Below, one piece after another: positions 26,942 through 35,871 of a DNA stretch of 64,000 nucleotides. The stretch comes from Variovorax boronicumulans. Lineage in GTDB: Bacteria; Pseudomonadota; Gammaproteobacteria; Burkholderiales; Burkholderiaceae_C. Under the pieces are notes generated by a model. The model did not search any database. It had not been told where the DNA came from and saw only the letters and a program-made list of their open reading frames with translations. How positions within the stretch are numbered: the stretch's first letter is position 1; each line of letters begins with the position of its first letter. The stretch is taken from positions 186,001 through 250,000 of the forward strand of contig NZ_VEDO01000002.1 of NCBI RefSeq assembly GCF_007677875.1, read 5' to 3'. Made by a program: the position numbers and the translations under genes.

Positions 26942-29900
26942 TCAGGCGGCCTGCGCCACGGGCTGGCCCAGGTGGCGCAGCACGTCGCGCACCATCTGCA
27001 CGCGGTCCTTGGGTTCGGGCAAGGCGCGCTCGATGCGCAGCTTCTCATTGCCCACGAGCTTGATGTGCTTGTTCTTCTGGATCAGCTCGATGATGCGCAT
27101 GGGCTCGATCGGCGCGTCGGGCTTGAAGCTGATGTGGATCACGCCGGGAGCGGCGTCGACCTTGACCACACCGTAGGGCCGCGCGAGCACGCGCAGCCGG
27201 TGCACGTCGATCAGCGTCTGGGCCTGCGTGGGGAGCTTGCCGAAGCGGTCGACGATCTCCTCCAGCAGCCGGTCGACCTGGTCGCTGGTCTTGGCCGTGG
27301 CCAGTTTCTTGTAGAAGGACAGGCGCAGGTGCACGTCGCCGCAGTAGTCGTCGGGCAGCAGGGCGGGCGCGTGCAGGTTGATCTCGGTCGTGACCGACAG
27401 TGGCGCCAGCAGGTCGGGCTCCTTGCCCTCCTTCAGGCTGCGCACGGCCTCGGACAGCATCTCGTTGTAGAGCTGAAAGCCCACCTCCAGCATGTTGCCG
27501 CTCTGGTTCTCGCCCAGCACCTCGCCCGCACCGCGGATCTCCAGATCGTGCATGGCCAGGTAGAAGCCCGAGCCGAGTTCTTCCATCTGCTGGATGGCCT
27601 CGAGCCGCTGCTGGGCCTGCTTGGTCAGGCCGTCCACGTCGGGCACCATCAGGTAGGCATAGGCCTGGTGGTGGCTGCGGCCCACGCGGCCGCGCAGCTG
27701 GTGCAGCTGGGCCAGGCCGAACTTGTCGGCGCGGCTCATGACGATGGTGTTGGCCGTCGGCACGTCGATGCCGGTCTCGATGATGGTGGAGCACAGCAGC
27801 AGGTTGCTGCGCTGGGCCGTGAAGTCGCGCATCACGCGTTCGAGTTCGCGCTCGGGCATCTGGCCGTGGGCCACGGCGATGCGGGCCTCGGGCAGCAGCT
27901 CCTCGAGCTTGGCGCGGCGGTTCTCGATGGTCTCGACCTCGTTGTGCAGGAAGTAGACCTGGCCGCCACGCTTGAGCTCGCGCAGCACGGCCTCGCGGAT
28001 CACGCCGTTGTTCTCGCTGCGCACGAAGGTCTTGATGGCCAGGCGCCGCTGCGGCGCGGTGGCGATGACCGACAGGTCGCGCAGCCCTTCGAGTGCCATG
28101 CCCAGCGTGCGCGGGATCGGCGTGGCCGTCAGCGTGAGCACGTCGACCTCGGCGCGCATGGCTTTCATGGCCTCCTTGTGGCGCACGCCGAAACGGTGCT
28201 CCTCGTCGATGATGAGCAGGCCCAGGTTCTTGAACTTGACCGAGCTTGAGAGCAGCTTGTGCGTGCCGACCACGATGTCCACGCTGCCGTCGGCTAGGCC
28301 CTTGGCGGCGTTCGTGATCTCCTTGGCGGAGCGGAAACGGCTCATCTCCGCGATCTTGACCGGCCACTTGGAGAAGCGGTCCACCAGGGTCTGGTGGTGC
28401 TGCTCGGCGAGCAGCGTGGTCGGTGCCAGGAAGGCCACCTGCTTGCCGCCCGTCACGGCGACGAAGGCCGCGCGCAGCGCCACCTCTGTCTTGCCGAAGC
28501 CCACGTCGCCGCAGACCAGGCGGTCCATGGGCTGGGGCGAGATCATGTCCTGGATGACCGCATGGATGGCGGCCTTCTGGTCGGCCGTCTCGTCGAAGCC
28601 GAAGTCGTTGGCGAAGGCCTCGTAGTCCTGCGGCGAGTAGCGGAAGGCATGGCCTTCGCGCGCGGCGCGGCGCGCGTAGATGTTGAGCAGCTCGGCCGCG
28701 GCATCGCGCACCTGCTCGGCGGCCTTGCGGCGCGCCTTGTCCCACTGGCCCGAACCCAGCTTGTGCAGCGGTGCCTCCGCCGCGCTGACGCCGGTGTAGC
28801 GGCTGATCAGGTGCAGCTGGCTCACGGGCACGTAGAGCACGGCCTTGTCGGCGTACTCCAGGTGCAGGAATTCGGTGTTGCCCTGGCCCAGGTCCAGGTT
28901 CACAAGGCCCAGGTAGCGGCCGATGCCGTGCGCGGCATGCACGACGGGGTCGCCCACGTTGAGTTCGGCCAGGTCCTTGATCAACGCCTCGACGTCGCTG
29001 ACCTGCTCCTGCTTGCGCCGCCGGCGCGCCGTCGGCCCGGCCGCGAACAGCTCGGTCTCGGTGACGAAGTCGATGCCGCCCTCGAGCCAGGCGAAGCCCG
29101 CGCCGAGCGCGCCCGTGGCCATGCCCAGCCGCTCGCTGCTGGCCTCGAATTCCGCAAGGCTGTCGAACACGGGAGGCTGTAGCTGGCTCGCACGCACGAA
29201 ATCCAGCAGGCTCTCGCGGCGCCCGTCGGATTCGGCCAGCAGCAACAGGCGCTGCTGCGTGTTGCGCAAGTGCCCGGTCAGCCGCGCGAGGGGTTCCTCG
29301 GCGCCGCGCACCACGGCGAGCGACGGCAACGGCGCGAACTCGGCATAAGGGGCCGCATCAGTCGCCTCCGCCTGTGCCGGCCGCAGCGCCAGCTGGCTGT
29401 GGGCATTGGCCTGGCCGTAAAACTGCTCGCTGGACAGAAACAGCGCCTCGGGCGGCAGCACGGGCCGGTCGGGGTCGCCGACCAGCAGACGGTGGCGCTC
29501 GCGCGTGTCCTGCCAGAAGCGCTGGAACGCGGCCTCCAGGTCGCCGTGCAGCACCACGGTGGCGCCAGCGCCCAGGTAGTCGAAGACGGTGGCCGTCTCT
29601 TCGAAGAACAGCGGCAGGTAATACTCGATGCCGGCCGTGGCGACGCCATTGCCCATGTCCTTGTAAATGCGGCTGCGCGTGGGGTCGCCCTCCAGCAGTT
29701 CGCGCCAGCGGCTGCGGAAACGCGCGCGGCCGGCGTCGTCCATCGGGAACTCGCGGCCGGGCAACAGCCGCACCTCGGGCACGGGGTACAGGCTGCGCTG
29801 GCTGTCGGGGTCGAAGGTGCGGATCGAGTCGATCTCGTCGTCGAACAGGTCGACGCGGTAGGGCACGGGCGAGCCCATGGGGAACAGGTCGATCAGGCCG

Positions 29901-30418
29901 CCGCGCACCGCGTACTCGCCAGGGCTCACGACCTGGGTCACGTGGTTGTAGCCGGCCAGGGTCAGCTGCGACTTGAGCCGGGCCTCGTCCAGCCGCTGCT
30001 TGGCCTTGAACTGGAAGGTGGTGCCGGCCAGGAAGCTGGGCGGCGCCACGCGGTACAGCGCGGTGGTGGCGGGCACCAGCACCACGTCGACGCCGGCCTG
30101 CGGATCGCCCTGGGCCGCGCCCGCGTACAGCCGCCACAGCGTGGCCAGGCGCTCGCTGATCAGGTCCTGGTGCGGCGAGAAGGTGTCGTAGGGCAGGGTC
30201 TCCCAGTCCGGGAACAGCGCGCAGCGCAGCTGGGGCGCGAAGAACGGAATCTCGTCGAGCAGCCGCTGGGCGTCGGTGGCGTCCGAGGTGACGATGGCGA
30301 CGACCTTGCCGCCGGCCTTCTCGCGCTCGGCCAGCCGGGCCAGCAGCAGTGCGTCGGCCGAGCCGGGCGGGCGGGGCAAGGTGAAGCGCTTGCCGGGGAT
30401 GAGCTTGGGAAGATCCAT
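26942..30418 (-). CDS. mfd: Transcription-repair coupling factor
   Basis: DNA translocase that removes RNA polymerase stalled at lesions and recruits UvrA. With the ATG at 30418 it is 1158 residues, close to the E. coli length of 1148; an outer in-frame start at 30445 would begin inside a terminator-like hairpin. It shows the UvrB-homology N-terminal region, the RNA polymerase interaction domain, and a RecG-like helicase core with Walker A GDVGFGKTE near residue 637 and DEEH near 735, followed by a C-terminal TRCF domain. A hairpin with a U-tract lies just upstream in the direction of transcription. Confidence 0.97.
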   Translation of the reverse strand: MDLPKLIPGKRFTLPRPPGSADALLLARLAEREKAGGKVVAIVTSDATDAQRLLDEIPFFAPQLRCALFPDWETLPYDTFSPHQDLISERLATLWRLYAGAAQGDPQAGVDVVLVPATTALYRVAPPSFLAGTTFQFKAKQRLDEARLKSQLTLAGYNHVTQVVSPGEYAVRGGLIDLFPMGSPVPYRVDLFDDEIDSIRTFDPDSQRSLYPVPEVRLLPGREFPMDDAGRARFRSRWRELLEGDPTRSRIYKDMGNGVATAGIEYYLPLFFEETATVFDYLGAGATVVLHGDLEAAFQRFWQDTRERHRLLVGDPDRPVLPPEALFLSSEQFYGQANAHSQLALRPAQAEATDAAPYAEFAPLPSLAVVRGAEEPLARLTGHLRNTQQRLLLLAESDGRRESLLDFVRASQLQPPVFDSLAEFEASSERLGMATGALGAGFAWLEGGIDFVTETELFAAGPTARRRRKQEQVSDVEALIKDLAELNVGDPVVHAAHGIGRYLGLVNLDLGQGNTEFLHLEYADKAVLYVPVSQLHLISRYTGVSAAEAPLHKLGSGQWDKARRKAAEQVRDAAAELLNIYARRAAREGHAFRYSPQDYEAFANDFGFDETADQKAAIHAVIQDMISPQPMDRLVCGDVGFGKTEVALRAAFVAVTGGKQVAFLAPTTLLAEQHHQTLVDRFSKWPVKIAEMSRFRSAKEITNAAKGLADGSVDIVVGTHKLLSSSVKFKNLGLLIIDEEHRFGVRHKEAMKAMRAEVDVLTLTATPIPRTLGMALEGLRDLSVIATAPQRRLAIKTFVRSENNGVIREAVLRELKRGGQVYFLHNEVETIENRRAKLEELLPEARIAVAHGQMPERELERVMRDFTAQRSNLLLCSTIIETGIDVPTANTIVMSRADKFGLAQLHQLRGRVGRSHHQAYAYLMVPDVDGLTKQAQQRLEAIQQMEELGSGFYLAMHDLEIRGAGEVLGENQSGNMLEVGFQLYNEMLSEAVRSLKEGKEPDLLAPLSVTTEINLHAPALLPDDYCGDVHLRLSFYKKLATAKTSDQVDRLLEEIVDRFGKLPTQAQTLIDVHRLRVLARPYGVVKVDAAPGVIHISFKPDAPIEPMRIIELIQKNKHIKLVGNEKLRIERALPEPKDRVQMVRDVLRHLGQPVAQAA

Positions 30419-30443
30419 GGAGGTGGGCGTGGGCGCAAAACGC

Positions 30444-30473
30444 AAAAGCCCCCCGCCGGGCGAGGGCGGGGGG
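30444..30473 (-). terminator. Intrinsic terminator-like hairpin upstream of mfd
   Basis: A perfect 9-base GC stem (30449-30457 with 30465-30473) with a 7-base loop. Read on the minus strand, it is followed by CTTTTGCGTTTT. It sits between divergent mfd and ispD, 26 bases before the mfd start. Structurally it is a good terminator, but no gene ends here. Confidence 0.65.
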
Positions 30474-30484
30474 TGTTGCGTGGA

Positions 30485-30515
30485 TTGTAGGTAGGGTGTT
30501 CTGCCTTTCTAGAAT
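30485..30515 (+). promoter_or_regulatory. Possible ispD promoter
   Basis: TAGAAT (30510-30515) lies only 7 bases before the ispD ATG, with TTGTAG 19 bases further upstream (30485-30490). If real, transcription would begin at or next to the start codon, giving a nearly leaderless message. Confidence 0.35.
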
Positions 30516-30522
30516 CGTGTCG

Positions 30523-31251
30523 ATGAGCGAATCTTCAACCGCGCCGCGCCTGTATGCGCTGATTCCCTGCGCCGGCAACGGCAGCCGTGCGCAGGCGCCG
30601 GGCGCCACCCTCGCAAAGCAATACCAGAGCGTCGCCGGCCAACCCATGGTGATGCATACCTTGGCGGCCTTCGCGGCCGTTCCCGCCGTCCGCGATGTGC
30701 TCGTGGTGGTGGCGCCCGGTGACGACTTTTTTGAACACCACAGCGCGCCCTGCGTGGTACGCGATTGCGGCGGCAACTCGCGTGCGCGCAGCGTGCGCAA
30801 CGGTCTGCACGACCTGTTCGAGCAGGGCGCCCGCGGCGAGGACTGGGTGCTCGTGCACGATGCTGCGCGTTGCCTGGTCACGCCGTCCCAGATCGAGGCG
30901 CTGGTCGCGGCCTGCCAGGACGATCCAGTCGGCGGCCTGCTCGCGCACCGGCTGCCCGATACGCTCAAGCAGGAAGACGGCAGCGGCCGCGTGGCCGTGA
31001 CGCTATCGCGCGACGACAAGTGGCTGGCGCAGACGCCACAGATGTTCCGCATCGGCCTGTTGAGCCGGGCGCTGGACGCAGCACTGGCCAGCGACCCGGA
31101 CGCCGTGACCGACGAGGCCAGTGCCATCGAGGCCCTGGGGCTGGCGCCGCGGCTGGTGCCGGGCGGTGCGCTCAACTTCAAGGTGACCTATCCCGAAGAT
31201 TTCGCACTGGCCGAGCAGGTGCTGCGTGGCCGGGCCGGAGAAAAACCATGA
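30523..31251 (+). CDS. ispD: 2-C-methyl-D-erythritol 4-phosphate cytidylyltransferase
   Basis: Third enzyme of the MEP isoprenoid pathway; it makes CDP-methylerythritol from MEP and CTP. It is 242 residues. The nucleotide-binding N-terminus reads [14 protein letters not shown], followed by the usual lysine in KQYQ. Further segments include [11 protein letters not shown] and [11 protein letters not shown]. The ATG at 30523 was preferred to one 27 bases upstream because it directly precedes the family's N-terminal strand. It overlaps ispF by four bases (ATGA). The two enzymes are separated in the pathway by IspE, and in some bacteria ispD and ispF are fused. Confidence 0.97.
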   Translation: MSESSTAPRLYALIPCAGNGSRAQAPGATLAKQYQSVAGQPMVMHTLAAFAAVPAVRDVLVVVAPGDDFFEHHSAPCVVRDCGGNSRARSVRNGLHDLFEQGARGEDWVLVHDAARCLVTPSQIEALVAACQDDPVGGLLAHRLPDTLKQEDGSGRVAVTLSRDDKWLAQTPQMFRIGLLSRALDAALASDPDAVTDEASAIEALGLAPRLVPGGALNFKVTYPEDFALAEQVLRGRAGEKP

Positions 31252-31730
31252 ACTTCCGCATCGGCGAAGGCTGGGACGTGCACGCGCTGGTGCCCGGCCG
31301 CCAACTCATCATCGGCGGGGTCACGATCCCTTACCACCTGGGCCTGCTGGGCCATTCGGACGCCGACGTGCTGCTGCACGCCATCACCGACGCCCTGCTG
31401 GGCGCGGCTGCGCTGGGCGACATCGGCACGCACTTCTCCGACACCGACCCGCAGTTCGCGGGCGCCGACTCGATGAAACTGCTGGTCGAGGCGGCGGGCC
31501 GCGTGGCGGCCAAGGGCTGGCGCATCGGCAACATCGACAGCACGGTCATCGCCCAGGCGCCCAAGCTCATGCCGCACATCCCGGCCATGCGCGCAGGCAT
31601 CGCGCAGGCGCTGGGGCTGGAAGTCGACCAGGTCAACGTGAAGGCGAAGACGGCCGAGAAGCTCGGCCCCGTGGGCCAGGGCCAGAGCATGGAGGCGCGC
31701 GCCGCCGTGCTGCTCGAGCGCGCGGGCTGA
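31248..31730 (+). CDS. ispF: 2-C-methyl-D-erythritol 2,4-cyclodiphosphate synthase
   Basis: Cyclises CDP-ME 2-phosphate in the MEP isoprenoid pathway. It is 160 residues, forming trimers in known relatives. The zinc-binding residues lie in GWDVHAL (Asp and His) and in the following His of the [18 protein letters not shown] region, seen as [12 protein letters not shown]. The substrate loop is [12 protein letters not shown], and the C-terminal motif [14 protein letters not shown] is present. It starts inside the ispD stop (ATGA) and its own stop abuts, with zero spacing, the stop of the convergent histidine kinase. Confidence 0.97.
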   Translation: MNFRIGEGWDVHALVPGRQLIIGGVTIPYHLGLLGHSDADVLLHAITDALLGAAALGDIGTHFSDTDPQFAGADSMKLLVEAAGRVAAKGWRIGNIDSTVIAQAPKLMPHIPAMRAGIAQALGLEVDQVNVKAKTAEKLGPVGQGQSMEARAAVLLERAG

Positions 31731-33152
31731 TCAGCGCAGCGCGCGGCGCAGCTTGATGTGGGCGGCCAGGCCGCCCGTGCGGGTGTTGGCCAGCTGGAAC
31801 TGACCTCCCATGCGCTGGATGGCGGTGTCCACGATGGACAGGCCCAGGCCGGCACCCGTGGCCGCCGTGCGCGCGGTGTCGCCGCGGAAGAAGGGTTTGG
31901 ACAGGTCGGCCAGCTGCGACTCGCTGACGCCCGGGCCGCGGTCGCGCACCTTGATCAGCACCCACTCGTCGCGGGCCTTGGCCGCGATGTCGATGTCGGC
32001 CACGTCCGTGCCGGGCGTTTTGCCGTAGCGGCGCGCGTTCTCCAGCAGGTTGGACAGCACGCGCGCGAGCTCGGTGGCATCCGACATGACCATCAGCGGT
32101 TCGGGCAACTGGACCTTGATGCGCATGTCCTCGTGGTCGCGCACGGCATAGCAGCACGCTTCGATGATCTTGTTCAGCGACACGGGCTTGAGGTCCATGT
32201 GGTCCGGCCGCGCGTAGTCGAGGAACTTGTCGATGATGCGGTCCAGCTGCTCGATGTCGGCCACCATGTGGGCGCGCGCATCGGCATCGGCCACACTCAT
32301 CTCGGTCTCCAGCCGCAGCCGCGCGAGCGGCGTGCGCAGGTCGTGCGAGATGCCGGCCAGCATGACCACGCGGTCCTGCTCGATCTTGGCCAGGCGCTGG
32401 GCCATCCGGTTGAAGCCGATGTTCACCTCGCGGATCTCGCCCGTCACGCCGCCTTCGTCCAACTGGCCCGCATCGAAGTCGCCCTCGCGCACGCGGCTCG
32501 TGGCCACCAGCAGGCGCTTGAGCGGGCGGTTGATGAGGCCGGCAATCAGCGCCGCACCGGCCAGCGAGACACCGCCCGTGGTCAGCAGCCAGACCAGCCA
32601 GGTGCGGCCCCCACCGGGGTTGAAGCGCTCGCGGTCGGTCTGCAGCCAGTTGGGGTCGCCGTTGATCGTGAAGCCGACCCACAGGCCGGGCTCGCCGTTG
32701 ACGGCACTGGCGACCACGGTGTCTGGCCCCAGGCGCGACGCCAGGGCTGCGACGATGCGGCGATCGAGCGCGTCGTCGTCGAGCGGCTCATAGGTGTCGC
32801 TCGGCTCGTGCGGCGCGATGCGCACGCGCTCCTGCTCGGCCATGGCCTTGAGCAGCGAGACGCGCGCGATCGGGTCGGCGTACTGCAGAGCGGCACGCGA
32901 GAGGTTGACCAGGGCAGCGATCTGCTGGGCGGTCTGCAGTGCGCGCGGCTCGAATTCGAGCTCGCGCATGGTCTTGAGCCAGGCCAGCATGCTGCCCAGC
33001 AGCAGCACGGCCAGCAGGATGAAGGTCCGCCAGAACATGTTGATCGCGAGCAGCGACCGGACCATGCTCTTCTTGGGGGGCAGCAGCTCCAGCGGTGCCG
33101 GACTGGTGGCGTCCGGGAAGTCGGGGGGCTGCGTGCTGCGACTGAACGGCAC
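31731..33152 (-). CDS. envZ: EnvZ-type osmosensor histidine kinase
   Basis: Membrane histidine kinase partnered with the adjacent OmpR-type regulator. Order: a transmembrane helix (WRTFILLAVLLLGSMLAWL); a periplasmic domain of about 110 residues; a second helix (WLVWLLTTGGVSLAGAALIAG); a HAMP linker; a HisKA domain with the phospho-acceptor in AGISHDLRTPLARL; and an ATPase domain with N-box LLENARRYG, DRGPGV and GAGLGLSIV. The start is uncertain. A GTG at 33152 gives 473 residues and begins 20 bases after the regulator stop; an internal ATG at 33065 gives 444 residues and still keeps the first helix. Confidence 0.88.
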   Translation of the reverse strand: MPFSRSTQPPDFPDATSPAPLELLPPKKSMVRSLLAINMFWRTFILLAVLLLGSMLAWLKTMRELEFEPRALQTAQQIAALVNLSRAALQYADPIARVSLLKAMAEQERVRIAPHEPSDTYEPLDDDALDRRIVAALASRLGPDTVVASAVNGEPGLWVGFTINGDPNWLQTDRERFNPGGGRTWLVWLLTTGGVSLAGAALIAGLINRPLKRLLVATSRVREGDFDAGQLDEGGVTGEIREVNIGFNRMAQRLAKIEQDRVVMLAGISHDLRTPLARLRLETEMSVADADARAHMVADIEQLDRIIDKFLDYARPDHMDLKPVSLNKIIEACCYAVRDHEDMRIKVQLPEPLMVMSDATELARVLSNLLENARRYGKTPGTDVADIDIAAKARDEWVLIKVRDRGPGVSESQLADLSKPFFRGDTARTAATGAGLGLSIVDTAIQRMGGQFQLANTRTGGLAAHIKLRRALR

Positions 33153-33171
33153 GACAGGCGAGCGTGCTGCC

Positions 33172-33903
33172 TCAGTTGGCGCCGTCCGGCACGAACACGT
33201 AGCCCACGCCCCAGACGGTCTGGATGTAGCGCGGCGCGGCGGCGTCCTGCTCGACAAGCTTGCGCAGGCGCGAGACCTGCACGTCCAGGCTGCGGTCGAA
33301 GGGCTCGAATTCGCGGCCACGGGCCAGCAGGGCCAACTTCTCGCGCGACAGCGGCTGGCGCGGATGCCGGACCAGGGCCTTCAGCATGGCGAATTCGCCC
33401 GTCGTGAGCGGCAGCTCTTCACCGTTCTTGCGCAGCGTGCGCGCGCCCAGGTCGAACGCGAAGGGGCCGAAGCTCGTGACCTCATTGTCGGTGGAGGGCG
33501 CGCCGGGCGCCTCTTTCACCGGGCGGCGGCGCAGCACGGCGTGGATGCGGGCCAGCAGTTCGCGCGGGTTGAAGGGCTTGCCCAGGTAGTCGTCGGCGCC
33601 GACTTCCAGGCCGACGATGCGGTCGATGTCCTCGCCCTTGGCCGTCAGCATGATGATGGGGGTGCGGTCGTTGGCCGCACGCAGGCGGCGGCAGATCGAC
33701 AGACCGTCCTCGCCCGGCATCATGAGATCGAGCACGATGAGGTCGGCGGTCTCGCGCAGCATCAGCCGGCTCAGGGCTTTGCCGTCTTCGGCGAGGATGA
33801 CTTCGAAGCCTTCCTGCACGAGGTAGCGACGCAGCAGATCGCGGATGCGCGAGTCGTCGTCCACTACCAAAATCTTGTCGGGTCGGGAAGAAGTCTGGGA
33901 CAT
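33172..33903 (-). CDS. ompR: OmpR-family response regulator
   Basis: A 243-residue winged-helix response regulator highly like OmpR. The receiver has the acidic cluster at residues 15-17, the phospho-acceptor Asp59 (LIVLDLMMPG), and the lysine in GKPFNP. The C-terminal winged helix includes FDRSLDVQVSRLRKL and QTVWGVGYVF. The ATG at 33903 begins the receiver domain. It precedes the histidine kinase on the same strand. Two inverted TGTAACAG boxes in its upstream region look like OmpR half-sites, suggesting autoregulation. Confidence 0.94.
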   Translation of the reverse strand: MSQTSSRPDKILVVDDDSRIRDLLRRYLVQEGFEVILAEDGKALSRLMLRETADLIVLDLMMPGEDGLSICRRLRAANDRTPIIMLTAKGEDIDRIVGLEVGADDYLGKPFNPRELLARIHAVLRRRPVKEAPGAPSTDNEVTSFGPFAFDLGARTLRKNGEELPLTTGEFAMLKALVRHPRQPLSREKLALLARGREFEPFDRSLDVQVSRLRKLVEQDAAAPRYIQTVWGVGYVFVPDGAN

Positions 33904-33920
33904 GGGCAGGCTGGGAAATG

Positions 33921-33993
33921 TGTAACAGCGGCAATTCTGCAACGGTCCGACGGCGATTCCGGCAAAAAGCCCCGTTCGGCACACACTGTTACA
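33921..33993. promoter_or_regulatory. Inverted TGTAACAG boxes, candidate OmpR sites
   Basis: TGTAACAG at 33921-33928 and its inverted copy CTGTTACA at 33986-33993 flank 57 bases in the divergent region between ompR and the SIMPL gene. OmpR sites in enterobacteria contain GTAACA/GTTACA cores, so these are candidate autoregulatory sites. Confidence 0.45.
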
Positions 33994-34100
33994 AGTGCGT
34001 GCAGTGACTTCATGAGATGTATACGAATCTCGTCGACCATGGAACCGGGCGCAGCCATGGCTGTGCTACGGTCCGTTTTTTTGACGAAAGGCTTTCCTCC

Positions 34101-34817
34101 ATGTACCGCTCCCGTCTGCATTCTTCGCTGCTGGCCGCTTGCCTGGGCGCCGCTGTTTTGCTGCCTGCCCATGCGCAGGGTGTGCAGCCGGTGCCGCAGA
34201 ACGTGGTGCAGTTGTCCGCCTCGGGGGTGGTGGAGGTGCCGCAGGATTTCCTGACCATGACGCTCAGCACCACGCGCGAGGCGTCTGACGCCGCGGCCGT
34301 GCAAAGCCAGCTCAAGACCGCCATCGACGCGGCCCTGGCCGAGGCGCGCAAGTCCGCCCAGCCCGGCCAGATGGATGTGCGCAGCGGTGCCTTCAGCCTG
34401 TCGCCGCGCTACACCAAGGAAGGGCGCATCAGCACCTGGCAGGGCACGGCCGAGATCGTGCTGGAGGGCCGCGACTTCGGCCGCATCAGCAGTGCGGCCG
34501 GTCGCGTGCAAGGTCTCACCGTGGGCCAGGTCGCGTTCAGCCTGAGCCGCGAGGAGCGGGCGCGTGTGGAAGGCCAGGCCCAGGCCCAGGCCATCGCGCA
34601 GTTCAAAGCCAAGGCCGCCGAGATCGCCAGAAGCTTCGGCTTTGCCGACTACGGTCTGCGCGAGGTGTCGGTGATGGCGGACGAGGGCGGCATGCCGCGG
34701 CCGCGCATGATGCCCATGCAGGCCAAGGCCTCCTATGCCGATTCGGCGCCGGTCCCGGTGGAAGCTGGCAAGAGCACCGTCACGGTGACCGTCTCGGGTG
34801 GCGTGCAGCTGCGCTGA
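34101..34817 (+). CDS. Exported SIMPL (DUF541) domain protein
   Basis: A 238-residue periplasmic protein with a clear signal peptide ending in AHAQG around residue 26. It has one SIMPL domain from about residue 38 to the end (VVQLSASGVVEVPQDFLTM, seen as LSASGVVEVPQD). SIMPL proteins include E. coli YggE, implicated in oxidative stress resistance, and some assemble into rings. No molecular function is established. The ATG at 34101 is preferred over an upstream in-frame ATG because it begins the signal peptide. It is divergent from ompR and shares the intergenic region with the possible OmpR boxes. Confidence 0.9.
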   Translation: MYRSRLHSSLLAACLGAAVLLPAHAQGVQPVPQNVVQLSASGVVEVPQDFLTMTLSTTREASDAAAVQSQLKTAIDAALAEARKSAQPGQMDVRSGAFSLSPRYTKEGRISTWQGTAEIVLEGRDFGRISSAAGRVQGLTVGQVAFSLSREERARVEGQAQAQAIAQFKAKAAEIARSFGFADYGLREVSVMADEGGMPRPRMMPMQAKASYADSAPVPVEAGKSTVTVTVSGGVQLR

Positions 34818-34935
34818 GGCCAGCCGGCCGCGCGCGTACGCCATTCGGCGGACCCGCGCGGCGGCCCGCCCGGTAGCGCCGGCGCCTATCCTTTAGGATG
34901 GGCCAGCTGGCCGCATATCTCACGAATCCTGCACC

Positions 34936-35859
34936 ATGACCGCTCCCGTTTTGCACCATGTCGTTTGTCCGGGCCCTGCAGCCGCTTCCGGCGGTGCGGA
35001 TGGCCACCGCATGGCCTATTGGCAATGGGGCGACACCGGCAACCCGCACGTGGTGGTCTGTGTGCATGGGCTGTCGCGCCAGGGCCGCGACTTCGATGCG
35101 TTGGCGCGCATGCTGGCGCCGCACATGCGCGTGGTTTGTCCGGACGTGGTGGGCCGCGGCCGCAGCGATTGGCTGGCGGATGCGGCGCACTACCAGATCC
35201 CGGTCTACGCCGCCGACATGCTGGCCATGCTGGCCCAGCTGCAGGCGCAATCGCCGATCACGCGGCTGGACTGGGTCGGCACCAGCATGGGCGGTCTGAT
35301 CGGCTTGGTGGTGGCTGGCCAGCCGGGGCTGCCGCTGCCCGTGCCCGTGCGCAAGCTGGTGCTCAACGATGTCGGGCCGGTGGTGCAATGGGAGGCGTTG
35401 CAGCGCATCGGCACGTACCTGGGCAAGAGCGGCACCTATGCCTCGCTGCAAGAGGCCGCGGCAGCCATGTGGGCCGTCTCCACGGGTTTCGGCCCGCACA
35501 GCCCGCAGCAGTGGCTGGACCTGTCGCGCCACATGGTGCGGCCGGCCGTGGCCGGCGCGCCGGACGGCCCCCTGGTACTGCACTACGACCCGCGCATCGC
35601 CCAACCCTTCGGCGCGCTGACACAGCAGGTGGCCGAGCAGGGTGAGGCCATGCTGTGGCAGCTGTACGACCGCATCGAGGCGGAGACATTGTTGCTGCGC
35701 GGGGCCGAGTCTGACCTGTTGACGCGGGCCACCGCCGAACAGATGGTGCAGCGCGGTCCGCGCGCACGGCTGCTGGAGTTCGAAGGCGTTGGCCATGCGC
35801 CGACGCTGGTCGCCGATGACCAGCGGCAGGCGGTGGTGGAGTTCCTGCGGCGTGACTGA
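34936..35859 (+). CDS. Alpha/beta hydrolase
   Basis: A 307-residue alpha/beta hydrolase. The nucleophile elbow is GTSMGG, the oxyanion segment follows VVCVHGLSRQG, an acidic candidate lies in the LLRGAESDLLT stretch, and the catalytic histidine is in GVGHAPTL. There is no signal peptide. The substrate cannot be inferred; dienelactone or ester hydrolase annotations would be guesses. It ends 12 bases before relA, so the two are likely co-transcribed. A small palindrome, ATCCTTTAGGAT, lies about 45 bases upstream of the start. Confidence 0.9.
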   Translation: MTAPVLHHVVCPGPAAASGGADGHRMAYWQWGDTGNPHVVVCVHGLSRQGRDFDALARMLAPHMRVVCPDVVGRGRSDWLADAAHYQIPVYAADMLAMLAQLQAQSPITRLDWVGTSMGGLIGLVVAGQPGLPLPVPVRKLVLNDVGPVVQWEALQRIGTYLGKSGTYASLQEAAAAMWAVSTGFGPHSPQQWLDLSRHMVRPAVAGAPDGPLVLHYDPRIAQPFGALTQQVAEQGEAMLWQLYDRIEAETLLLRGAESDLLTRATAEQMVQRGPRARLLEFEGVGHAPTLVADDQRQAVVEFLRRD

Positions 35860-35871
35860 AGCGAAGAGCCC

